DNA from: Succinivibrio sp.
GTDB taxonomy: Bacteria > Pseudomonadota > Gammaproteobacteria > Enterobacterales > Succinivibrionaceae
Length of the DNA stretch: 6,286 bases
Assembly: GCA_017959135.1 (NCBI GenBank)
Contig: JAGDBH010000005.1
Location: 1-6,286 of the forward strand
Reading direction: 5' to 3'
Position 1 is the first letter of the stretch. Every line of letters begins with the position of its first letter. Below are positions 1 to 6,286 of this stretch, in pieces. The position numbers and the translations under genes were made by a program. The notes beneath the pieces are model-generated. The model was not told the DNA's origin. It did no database searches and was given only the letters and a program-made list of their open reading frames with translations.

Positions 1-412
1 CTTTCACTGGAATAACGATGTCACGTGCCTTCAGATATTCATGAAGACTGTGAAAATCCAGATCATAAAACTCATTAAGCTTGGTTCTCTTGTTTGGATC
101 CTCACTTTGGGTTGTTATGACTTCCTCTTCCTTTACAAGAATTTTTATGGAAGCCAGATATTCGAGTGCGTCTTTGACTGCCTCTGGACTTACTCTTAAA
201 TTTCTTGCCAGAAGATGGGTATGACATCTGGCATTGAATCTTACATATTTATCCTTTGAATGCCAGAAAAGCAGTACTGACAGAACAAGTGAACTGCAGT
301 CATTGTTTACACCATCTCTATTAACTACATTCAGTTCTGGGTAGTAGGGAACACGAGTTAATCCAAATTCTTCCATAATACAATCTATTTTTAGTCTGTT
401 GTTAAAAGGCAT
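1..412 (-). CDS. Unrecognised protein with helix-turn-helix-like segment (N-terminal part, cut by left edge)
   Basis: Reading the minus strand from the ATG at 412-410 gives 137 codons without a stop up to the window edge, so the C-terminus lies outside. In-frame TGA and TAA codons sit two and three codons before this ATG, which makes it the first possible ATG. A second ATG at codon 13 is the alternative start. Neither has a good Shine-Dalgarno sequence. The protein is mixed polar and soluble, with no signal peptide or membrane span. Residues 40-51 look like a helix (SSLVLSVLLFWH). Residues 64-91 (HTHLLARNLRVS, then PEAVKDALEYLASIKIL) have the spacing of a helix-turn-helix recognition unit, followed by a beta-like KILVKEEEVI that could be a winged-helix wing. 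That suggests DNA binding, perhaps a transcription regulator or replication-type protein, but I do not recognise the family. Its codon use resembles its neighbours, which supports a real gene. It is divergent from nhaP2 across 290 bp. Confidence 0.72.
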   Translation of the reverse strand, partial: MPFNNRLKIDCIMEEFGLTRVPYYPELNVVNRDGVNNDCSSLVLSVLLFWHSKDKYVRFNARCHTHLLARNLRVSPEAVKDALEYLASIKILVKEEEVITTQSEDPNKRTKLNEFYDLDFHSLHEYLKARDIVIPVK

Positions 413-559
413 TCCATTTTATCACAGAGGGGGAGATCTCACTTAATTTCATAAAAATCGCATATTACTTCAAACAACCGATCTGAGTTTTTTCCTGATG
501 TTAATCAGACCCTCATCTCATTTTTTTGAACATCCTTTCTAACCTAGTGTAATAGAACG

Positions 560-579
560 AAAAAATTTTAAAAAATTTT
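560..579. repeat. Two perfect tandem copies of a 10-bp A6T4 tract
   Basis: AAAAAATTTT occurs at 560-569 and again, identically, at 570-579. The unit length is close to one helical turn, so the two A-tracts face the same side of the DNA and should produce intrinsic curvature. The second copy runs into the TTGACA at 578. This placement fits an UP element or bent-DNA promoter activator, and A-tracts of this kind are also favoured by H-NS-type and IHF-type proteins. The sequence repeat is certain, but its function is inferred. Confidence 0.7.
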
Positions 580-605
580 GACAAATGTTTGAAATTTACT
601 ATTTT
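578..605 (+). promoter_or_regulatory. Candidate sigma-70-type promoter of the nhaP2-hrpA unit
   Basis: A perfect -35 hexamer TTGACA lies at 578-583. With a 16-bp spacer the -10 would be TATTTT at 600-605 (4 of 6 matches to TATAAT), placing the start of transcription near 612 and giving a leader of roughly 90 nt before nhaP2. A partly overlapping alternative is TTTACT at 595-600 with GATAAT at 616-621, where the -10 is better but the spacer of 15 bp is short. A/T tracts directly upstream of the -35 resemble an UP element, which would strengthen the promoter by contacting the RNA polymerase alpha subunit. The position, on the correct strand upstream of a strong ribosome binding site, supports the call. 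In such AT-rich DNA, -10-like hexamers are common by chance, so the exact -10 is uncertain. Confidence 0.45.
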
Positions 606-655
606 TAAATCCAGTGATAATTTAGAATATAAATATGACACTGATGAAAATGTAA

Positions 656-674
656 AGAATTAAATTCTGAATTT
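656..674. repeat. Overlapping inverted repeats in the nhaP2 leader, possible operator
   Basis: AGAATT at 656-661 and AATTCT at 663-668 form a perfect 6-bp inverted repeat around one base. AAATTC at 662-667 and GAATTT at 669-674 form a second perfect inverted repeat, again around one base, which shares the middle arm. The result is three GAATT half-sites in alternating orientation with 6-bp spacing, ending 16 bp before the ribosome binding site. It lies downstream of the candidate promoter, where a bound repressor could block elongation or initiation. The arms are A/T-rich, so chance is a serious alternative. Confidence 0.35.
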
Positions 675-690
675 CCCACAATAACATGAC

Positions 691-697
691 AAGGAGG
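691..697 (+). promoter_or_regulatory. Strong ribosome binding site of nhaP2
   Basis: AAGGAGG matches the anti-Shine-Dalgarno sequence of 16S rRNA almost completely and ends 5 bases before the ATG at 703. This fixes the nhaP2 start. An out-of-frame ATG at 698 is too close to the site to be used. Because hrpA lacks a comparable site, this one may set the translation level of both genes. Confidence 0.9.
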
Positions 698-702
698 ATG
701 CG

Positions 703-2565
703 ATGCAGATTACTGACATAAATTACGCATTCTTTATTGTGGGATTACTGCTTACCTTCGCGATTTTTGCTTCAAAGCTTTCTTCATTCTTCGGAACTCC
801 ACTGTTGCTGCTGTTCTTGGCAATCGGTATGTTAACCGGTGAAGATGGAGTTATTCTTCACATTCAGTACACAGATTACAGATCCGCTTTCTTTATAGCC
901 AACCTTATGCTGGCGGTTATTCTGCTGGATGGCGGACTTAGGACCAATTTCGCAACCATGAAGTCGGTAGCCAGTGAATCGACCATACTGGCAACCCTGG
1001 GCGTTGTGTTTACCTCCGGTATTACCGGCGGCATAGCCTATCTGCTTTTGGATATCTCCTTAATTGAGTCCCTGCTTTTAGGCTGTATTGTAGGTTCTAC
1101 TGACGCTGCAGCTGTTTTCTCTCTGCTTTCAAGAAACGATGATGTTTCTCTTAAGACCAACGTCAACAGTACACTGCAGATTGAATCAGCAACCAACGAT
1201 CCTATGGCGATTCTGCTTACCACTACCATGATTGCCTTTGCCTCTGCAAAAGCCACCTCTCTTACTGATGCGCTGCTGTTTTTTGCAACCCAGTTTGGCT
1301 TTGGTATCTTTATAGGTGTCTGTATAGGTGCAGTTGCAAGATTTATTATTGCCAATATCTCCTTAGGTGTAGGACTGTACTGTATTCTGGTTATAGGTAT
1401 GGGCCTTGTAGGTTTTGCAGTTACAGCTTATCTCAATGGTTCAGGCTTTTTGGCGATTTTTATTATAGGTATGTTCGTAGGTAATCAGAAAACTCGTCAT
1501 GTCAGCTACATTCTTCCTGTATCAGAAGGTTTTACCTGGCTCTCTCAGATCACTCTGTTCTTAATGTTAGGTCTGCTGGTTACACCTCATGAAATGTTTA
1601 ACTACTGGTTCCCTGGCGTTGTTATTGCGGTGGTGATTACCGTAATTGCCAGACCACTGGCTGTATTCCTTTGCTTAAAGCCATTCTTCAGAGCCTATAA
1701 CAACCGTGATCTGATTTTTATGTCATGGGTTGGCTTAAGAGGATCTGTTCCTATTGTACTTGCAATCTATCCTGTATTTGAGAATCTTGATAATCCTCAG
1801 CTGTACTTCAATGTGGCTTTCGTGGTTGTTATTGTGTCTCTTCTGTTCCAGGGATCACTGATTGTTCCTTTATCAAAGTTTCTAAGAGTCTGTACTCCAT
1901 CGGTTATGGTACCTATTACCAAGTCAGATGTGGGAATTATGCTTTCAAACGACTATGAAATCCTTAATTACAGAATCAAGGAAAAAACCTTTGACGGAGC
2001 AATTTTAAGAACCATTCCTTTTCCAAAGGGAACCTCTGTTGCTGCAATTTTCCGTGACGGTAAGATGATTAAATGTCAGGGAGATACTCCTGTAAAGGTT
2101 GGCGATATTCTTTCTCTGATTGGTCGAGACGCTGATGAGCTGCTTTTGAACTCTCTGTTTTCTCATCCTTTAAAAGAGAAGAGACACCCATTATATAAAG
2201 GTGATAAAATGTACGCCGCCGACACTCTTATGCTGGAGCTTGGCGATCAATACGGCTTTGAACTTACAACGTACGAGAAGACTTTAACCCTGGGCGATTT
2301 CATGTCCTATCATATCGGCGGATATCCTCAGCCTGGAGATAGAGTTAATCTTATTAAAATCTCTCTGGTGGTTGTTGATCTTGAAGGTGACAAGATCAGG
2401 CGAGCCGGATTATATCTGACTTCTGAGCTGATGCAGGAGTTTGAACGTAAGCGCAAAGATAAGCTTATAATGCAGAAAATAGAACAGGATGAACTTGAGC
2501 GTCGTCGTAAGGCTGCGCAGAAGCAGCTGTTTGACAGTATAAATGACGACGAAGAATACTCATAG
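703..2565 (+). CDS. nhaP2: NhaP2/CvrA-type K+(Na+)/proton antiporter
   Basis: This 620-residue inner-membrane protein belongs to the CPA1 cation/proton antiporters, NhaP2 (CvrA, YcgO) branch. Members expel K+ or Na+ in exchange for protons and help control cytoplasmic ion content, pH and volume. Residues about 8-390 form some 12-13 hydrophobic spans. Family landmarks include LDGGLRT (75-81), GSTDAAAVFSLL (131-142, with T133 and D134), the ion-binding ESATNDPMA (161-169, with N165 and D166) and WVGLRGSVPIVLA (342-354, with R346). The cytoplasmic part has an RCK_C/TrkA-C-like domain (about 408-488), a CorC/HlyC-like domain (about 510-575), then a highly charged, probably helical tail (577-620). 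From memory, Escherichia coli CvrA is about 578 residues, so the tail appears to be an extension. The start follows a strong AAGGAGG. The gene looks intact. Substrate preference, K+ or Na+, cannot be read from the sequence. hrpA follows after 2 bp. Confidence 0.94.
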   Translation: MQITDINYAFFIVGLLLTFAIFASKLSSFFGTPLLLLFLAIGMLTGEDGVILHIQYTDYRSAFFIANLMLAVILLDGGLRTNFATMKSVASESTILATLGVVFTSGITGGIAYLLLDISLIESLLLGCIVGSTDAAAVFSLLSRNDDVSLKTNVNSTLQIESATNDPMAILLTTTMIAFASAKATSLTDALLFFATQFGFGIFIGVCIGAVARFIIANISLGVGLYCILVIGMGLVGFAVTAYLNGSGFLAIFIIGMFVGNQKTRHVSYILPVSEGFTWLSQITLFLMLGLLVTPHEMFNYWFPGVVIAVVITVIARPLAVFLCLKPFFRAYNNRDLIFMSWVGLRGSVPIVLAIYPVFENLDNPQLYFNVAFVVVIVSLLFQGSLIVPLSKFLRVCTPSVMVPITKSDVGIMLSNDYEILNYRIKEKTFDGAILRTIPFPKGTSVAAIFRDGKMIKCQGDTPVKVGDILSLIGRDADELLLNSLFSHPLKEKRHPLYKGDKMYAADTLMLELGDQYGFELTTYEKTLTLGDFMSYHIGGYPQPGDRVNLIKISLVVVDLEGDKIRRAGLYLTSELMQEFERKRKDKLIMQKIEQDELERRRKAAQKQLFDSINDDEEYS

Positions 2566-2570
2566 CTATG
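2563..2570 (+). promoter_or_regulatory. nhaP2 stop / hrpA start junction, probable translational coupling
   Basis: The TAG stop of nhaP2 (2563-2565) and the ATG of hrpA (2568-2570) are two bases apart. Upstream of this ATG there is only a weak purine stretch, GAAGAA at 2551-2556, 11 bases away, and no GGAG-type site. No terminator or promoter separates the genes. Ribosomes finishing nhaP2 could restart directly at hrpA, which would tie HrpA synthesis to that of the antiporter. The spacing is seen directly, and coupling is inferred. Confidence 0.6.
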
Positions 2571-5500
2571 GACAAGAAAGAACAAGAAAAATTTATCTCA
2601 GAAGTAAAAAGCAAATTTCCATCATTAACTTTCAGACATAGGCATTTAATATCAAGGGAGCTTAATAAGCTCTCTTCTTGTCAGGGCGATAAAGAGGTTG
2701 AGCAGAAGCTTTTTATCTGTGAAAAACTTGAAGAGTATCTTGAGTTCTTCAGGCAGCGTGAATCACATATCCCAAATCTGACCTATGATGAGAATCTTCC
2801 TGTATCTCAGAAACGTGAAGAGATTATTGATGCTATCAGATCCAATCAGGTTGTAATCATTGCAGGTGAAACCGGTTCAGGTAAAACCACTCAGATCCCT
2901 AAGATGTGTCTTGAGGCTGGATTAGGTCGTTTTGGCTTTATCGGTCATACACAGCCTCGTCGTATTGCAGCCCGTGCTGTAAGTACAAGAATTGCCTCAG
3001 AGCTTGGTGAGGAGTTAGGTCAGAGTGTAGGCTACAAGGTCAGATTTAACGATGTAACTTCTGATACAAGTTACATCAAGCTCATGACCGACGGTATCCT
3101 TCTGGCTGAAACAGCCCATGACAGAAAGCTTTTAAATTATGACTGCATCATTATCGATGAGGCTCATGAGCGCTCACTGAATATTGATTTCCTTTTAGGT
3201 TATTTAAAGAAGCTATTGAAGGTTCGTTCTGATCTTAAGCTTATCATCACCTCTGCAACCATCAACACCAGAAGATTCTCCGAGCACTTTGACAATGCTC
3301 CTATTATCGAGGTTTCCGGTCGTACCTATCCTGTTGAAGTTGTATACAGACCATTGGGGCAGACCGATGATTCCGATAATGATGATGAGGTTGAGACTGA
3401 TGAGAAGGATTTGAGAAACGGTATTCTCAACGCCATTAAATTCCTTTTCAAAGAATACGGTAGAGAAGATATTCTGGTATTCCTGCCAGGAGAACGTGAG
3501 ATTATGGATATCTCAAAGTTTCTCTCAAAGGCTCATCTGCCTAATACCGAGATTCTTCCTTTATATGCACGTCTTGCAACCTCTGATCAGAACAAGATTT
3601 TTGCACCGCACTCAACAGTAAGAGTTGTTCTTGCAACCAATGTGGCTGAAACCTCTCTGACAGTTCCAGGCATCAAGTATGTAATTGATCCAGGTACTGC
3701 AAGAATAAGCAGATATTCTCCTCGAACCAAGGTTCAGAGTCTGCCGATTGAAAAGATTTCAAAAGCCAGTGCAGATCAGCGAAAAGGTCGATGCGGACGT
3801 GTCAGTGAAGGTGTCTGTGTAAGACTTTATTCAAAGGAAGATTTCGATTTAAGACAGGATTTCACTGATCCTGAAATTCTAAGAACCAATCTTGCATCTG
3901 TAATTCTGCAGATGGTTTCTCTGCGTCTTGGCAATATTACTGTATTTCCGTTTATTGATCCTCCATCAGGCAAGCAGATTACCGACGGTATCAGACTGTT
4001 AGAGGAAGTCGGAGCCATCAGTGAGTCACGAGGACTTTCAACTGATGAGTTAAGACTTACCAAGATTGGTACAGATTTATCAAAGATCCCTTGTGATCCT
4101 AGACTTTCAAGAATGCTGGTTGAGGCTCACCGGGAAGGTTCATTATCCGAGGTTCTGGTTATCGTTTCTGCCATGGCGGTTATGGATCCAAGGGAGAGAC
4201 CTGTCGACAGACAGGAGCAGAGCAGACAGCAGCATGCCAGATTTGATGATGAGAAGTCAGATTTTCTTGCATACCTGAATCTGTATCATTACATCTGCAA
4301 GTGCCAGAAGGAGATGAGCAATTCAGCACTTCGCAAGAAGTTAAAATCAGAATTCATCTCATATCTAAGAGTCCGCGAATGGTTTGATCTACTACGTCAG
4401 CTAAGAGCTTCATGCCAGATGCTCAAATATACTCTGAATGAGGTTCCTGCAGGCTACGATGCAATTCACAGGGCAATTTTAAGTGGTCTTCTATCTCAGG
4501 TCGGTCACTATGATGACAATGACAAGGGACTGTATCTTGGTGCCCGAGGCATTAAGTTTGTAATACATCCCTCATCAGTGTTCAACAAGAAAAAGCCTAA
4601 GTGGATCTGTGCCGGTGAGCTTAATGAGACATCAAGACTGTTTGCAAGAACTGTTGCCGCAATTGATCCTTTATGGGTAGAGTCAATCGGCAGACACCTT
4701 GTTAAAAAGAATTACGCAGAGCCTCACTGGTCAAAATCCAAGGGTAGTGTGGTTGCAAATCTGACCATCTCTCTATACGGTCTTCCTGTTGTTCAGGGCA
4801 GAAAGGTTCTTTATACCAGTATTGATCCTAAGCTTTGTCGAGAGCTCTTTATCCGTGACGGTCTTGTAGGCGGAGATATTGAGTGCAATCATGCATTCTT
4901 CAGACATAATCTTGAGGTTATAGACGAGGTTGAGCATTTTGAGGATAAGCTTCGTCGTCGTGATCTTCTGGTGGATTCATCTGTTTTAGAGGAATTCTAT
5001 GACAAGAAGCTTCCTCAGGATATTCTGACTCAGAGACATTTTGACAAATGGTGGAAGGAGAAACGTGTAAGCGAGCCTGATTATCTGAATTTCTCAATTG
5101 ATCTGGTCTCAAAGGATGCCTTCAATGAGGTTGAGGAACACGATTTCCCTGAGTTCTGGCATTATGACAGCTTTAAACTTCCTCTAAGCTATGTCTTTGA
5201 TCCAACCTCAAAGGATGACGGTGTTACCGTGCATATTCCTCTTGCCATTGTTAACAGAATCAACAGCAGGGAATTTGCCTATCAGATTCCTGGTTTAAGA
5301 CTCGAGTTTTTAACCTCACTGATTAAGTCTCTGCCAAAACGCTTAAGAAAGAATCTTATTCCTGCTCCTAACTATGCCAAGGCTCTGTCTGAATCTATAG
5401 GAGGCCCCTGCAAGGAAGATCTCTATGTGAAAGCAGCAAAAGAGCTTACCCGCATGGGAGGAGAGATTGTTACCGCTGATGATTTTGACCGGACTCTTAT

Positions 5501-6286
5501 TGAAAAACATCTTTTCATGATTTTTTCTGTAGAGGATGAAAAGGGCAGAGTTATCAAAAAAGGCAGAAACTTTGATGCTATTGCCGCCTCTCTTCAGGGG
5601 CAGGTTAAGGATGCTCTAAGTAAGTATGCCTCAAAGACCACAAAGGTTCAGAAGCCTTTAAGCGAGTGGAATTTCGGCACCATAAAACCAACTGAGGTTA
5701 CCCGTCAGAACGGTATTGAGATTACAGCCTATCCTGCTTTAACTGATAAAGGTCAGGGAGTAACCCTTGAGCTTTATGACAGCAGATACAAGCAGGCTAA
5801 AGCTATGTGGACCGGTCAGAGAAAGCTTTTATCTCTAGGCTTAAAACAGCCTACAGCATATCTTGAGCAGCATCTGCCTAACAAGTCAAAGCTCTCAATG
5901 TACTATCAGCCTTTAGGAACCATTAAGGATCTGATAAATGATCTGATGCTGGCCTCAATTGACCTTATTATGGTTGAGAACAATGCGCCTGTATATGATG
6001 AAGAGAGCTTTAAAAAGCTTCTGGAAAAGGTGCGTGGTGATCTGAACGATACCGCTCTGAAGCTGTGTAATATTGTAGAGAAGATTCTTTTAAAGGCCCA
6101 TGAGCTGAAGCGTAAGCTCAAAGGCCAGCTTAATCTTGCTGTAGCCTACAGCTACAAGGATATGGCAGCTCAGCTTGATTCTCTTGTGTATAAGGGCTTT
6201 TTAAGCTCCACCAAGGTTGAGTATCTTGAGCAGATCCCAAGATATCTTGATGCAATGCTTTACAGAATCGAGAAGGTTCATCGCGA
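2568..6286 (+). CDS. hrpA: ATP-dependent DEAH-box RNA helicase HrpA (C-terminus beyond right edge)
   Basis: The reading frame is open for 1239 complete codons plus two bases to the window edge. E. coli HrpA has about 1300 residues, so probably only several dozen are missing. HrpA is a cytoplasmic 3'-to-5' RNA helicase linked to processing of fimbrial (daa) mRNA in E. coli and, more recently, to rescue of stalled or collided ribosomes. All core motifs are present: GETGSGKT (100-107, Walker A), TQPRRIAAR (128-136), DEAH (197-200), SAT (229-231), FLPGERE (305-311), TNVAETSLTVPG (357-368) and QRKGRCGR (404-411, arginine finger region). Winged-helix and ratchet (HA2) regions follow at about 430-600, then an OB-fold, then the long HrpA-specific DUF3418 region, recognisable by RRRDLLVD (796-803), GVTVHIPL (885-892), IKSLPKRLRKNLIPAP (919-934) and WNFG (1034-1037). 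The start places Walker A at nearly the same distance from the N-terminus as in E. coli. I translated it throughout and saw no frameshift. One oddity is an acidic linker at 266-281. Confidence 0.97.
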   Translation, partial: MDKKEQEKFISEVKSKFPSLTFRHRHLISRELNKLSSCQGDKEVEQKLFICEKLEEYLEFFRQRESHIPNLTYDENLPVSQKREEIIDAIRSNQVVIIAGETGSGKTTQIPKMCLEAGLGRFGFIGHTQPRRIAARAVSTRIASELGEELGQSVGYKVRFNDVTSDTSYIKLMTDGILLAETAHDRKLLNYDCIIIDEAHERSLNIDFLLGYLKKLLKVRSDLKLIITSATINTRRFSEHFDNAPIIEVSGRTYPVEVVYRPLGQTDDSDNDDEVETDEKDLRNGILNAIKFLFKEYGREDILVFLPGEREIMDISKFLSKAHLPNTEILPLYARLATSDQNKIFAPHSTVRVVLATNVAETSLTVPGIKYVIDPGTARISRYSPRTKVQSLPIEKISKASADQRKGRCGRVSEGVCVRLYSKEDFDLRQDFTDPEILRTNLASVILQMVSLRLGNITVFPFIDPPSGKQITDGIRLLEEVGAISESRGLSTDELRLTKIGTDLSKIPCDPRLSRMLVEAHREGSLSEVLVIVSAMAVMDPRERPVDRQEQSRQQHARFDDEKSDFLAYLNLYHYICKCQKEMSNSALRKKLKSEFISYLRVREWFDLLRQLRASCQMLKYTLNEVPAGYDAIHRAILSGLLSQVGHYDDNDKGLYLGARGIKFVIHPSSVFNKKKPKWICAGELNETSRLFARTVAAIDPLWVESIGRHLVKKNYAEPHWSKSKGSVVANLTISLYGLPVVQGRKVLYTSIDPKLCRELFIRDGLVGGDIECNHAFFRHNLEVIDEVEHFEDKLRRRDLLVDSSVLEEFYDKKLPQDILTQRHFDKWWKEKRVSEPDYLNFSIDLVSKDAFNEVEEHDFPEFWHYDSFKLPLSYVFDPTSKDDGVTVHIPLAIVNRINSREFAYQIPGLRLEFLTSLIKSLPKRLRKNLIPAPNYAKALSESIGGPCKEDLYVKAAKELTRMGGEIVTADDFDRTLIEKHLFMIFSVEDEKGRVIKKGRNFDAIAASLQGQVKDALSKYASKTTKVQKPLSEWNFGTIKPTEVTRQNGIEITAYPALTDKGQGVTLELYDSRYKQAKAMWTGQRKLLSLGLKQPTAYLEQHLPNKSKLSMYYQPLGTIKDLINDLMLASIDLIMVENNAPVYDEESFKKLLEKVRGDLNDTALKLCNIVEKILLKAHELKRKLKGQLNLAVAYSYKDMAAQLDSLVYKGFLSSTKVEYLEQIPRYLDAMLYRIEKVHR

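Larger units (their letters stand above)
413..702. other. Divergent intergenic region with presumed promoters
   Basis: These 290 bp separate the start of the minus-strand gene from the start of nhaP2. No frame in either direction holds a gene-like ORF. The left part (413-540) is mixed and contains an 8-bp palindrome GAGATCTC at 433-440, 21 bp before the minus-strand start, and a small CTGAT/ATCAG inverted repeat at 495-508. The right part (about 541-690) is extremely AT-rich and carries the candidate promoter, the A-tract repeat and the overlapping GAATT palindromes listed separately. The minus-strand gene must also have a promoter here. The best I can find is a weak TTGTTT, 18 bp, TATGAA arrangement reading leftwards, which I do not call as a feature. 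Confidence 0.85.

Noticed and set aside
433..440. Palindrome GAGATCTC shortly before the minus-strand gene, as a possible operator
   Set aside because: An 8-bp palindrome without flanking symmetry or a second copy in the region is too weak to call as a site.
495..527. CTGAT/ATCAG hairpin at 495-508 with a T-run at 521-527, as a possible terminator
   Set aside because: The stem is only 5 bp and A/T-rich, and the T-run starts 12 bases after the stem. On the minus strand the stem is followed by A residues. No gene on either strand ends here.
635..655. Mini-ORF ATG-ACA-CTG-ATG-AAA-ATG-TAA in the nhaP2 leader, as a possible leader peptide
   Set aside because: It has only six codons, no Shine-Dalgarno sequence in front, and no attenuator-like hairpin pair following it. 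Chance occurrence is the simpler reading.
1038..1355. 105-codon open frame on the minus strand inside nhaP2
   Set aside because: It is antisense to the conserved membrane core of nhaP2, has no ribosome binding site and no recognisable domain. It is a shadow of the real gene.
2328..2585. 85-codon open frame on the minus strand over the nhaP2-hrpA junction
   Set aside because: Its serine- and arginine-rich composition is typical of an antisense reading of lysine/glutamate-rich and leucine-rich coding DNA, and both sense genes account for the sequence.
4066..4278. 70-codon plus-strand open frame inside hrpA
   Set aside because: It is out of frame with the well-conserved HrpA sequence and has no ribosome binding site. 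It is not evidence of a frameshift, since the HrpA frame continues unbroken through it.
77..6020. Strong excess of the palindrome AAGCTT (11 sites that I located, against about 1.5 expected in random DNA)
   Set aside because: Every site I checked is an in-frame AAG-CTT Lys-Leu pair in one of the three genes. Preference for those two codons explains it without a motif-specific role.

Overview
The window looks like an ordinary chromosomal segment of an AT-leaning gammaproteobacterium. Both recognisable genes, nhaP2/cvrA and the long bacterial form of hrpA, are typical of Proteobacteria. Codon choice leans to AGA, TTA, CTT and AAG. A gut or rumen relative such as the Succinivibrionaceae would fit, but that placement is inference from codon style and protein flavour and was not tested by any search.

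Layout: (1) 1-412, minus strand: the first 137 codons of a gene cut by the left edge. It is not recognised, but it has a helix-turn-helix/winged-helix look. (2) 413-702: a 290-bp divergent intergenic region, very AT-rich towards its right half. It holds a candidate sigma-70-type promoter preceded by two perfectly repeated 10-bp A/T tracts, a set of overlapping GAATT palindromes in the presumed 5' leader, and a strong ribosome binding site. (3) 703-2565, plus strand: a complete NhaP2-type cation/proton antiporter with a cytoplasmic regulatory tail. (4) 2568-6286, plus strand: hrpA, a DEAH-box RNA helicase. It is open to the right edge with 1239 codons present and all helicase motifs intact.

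nhaP2 and hrpA are separated by only 2 bp and hrpA has no convincing ribosome binding site of its own. They are therefore probably one transcription unit with translational coupling, read from the promoter near 578-605. The antiporter would act in the inner membrane on K+ or Na+ and proton balance. HrpA would act in the cytoplasm on mRNA and ribosomes. I see no known functional link between them beyond co-expression. The left-hand gene is transcribed away from this pair, and its product could bind DNA, so control of the shared intergenic region is possible but unproven.

I found no RNA genes, mobile elements, CRISPR arrays or evident novel system. The points most worth checking are the phased A-tracts at the promoter, the overlapping palindromes, and the nhaP2-hrpA coupling.
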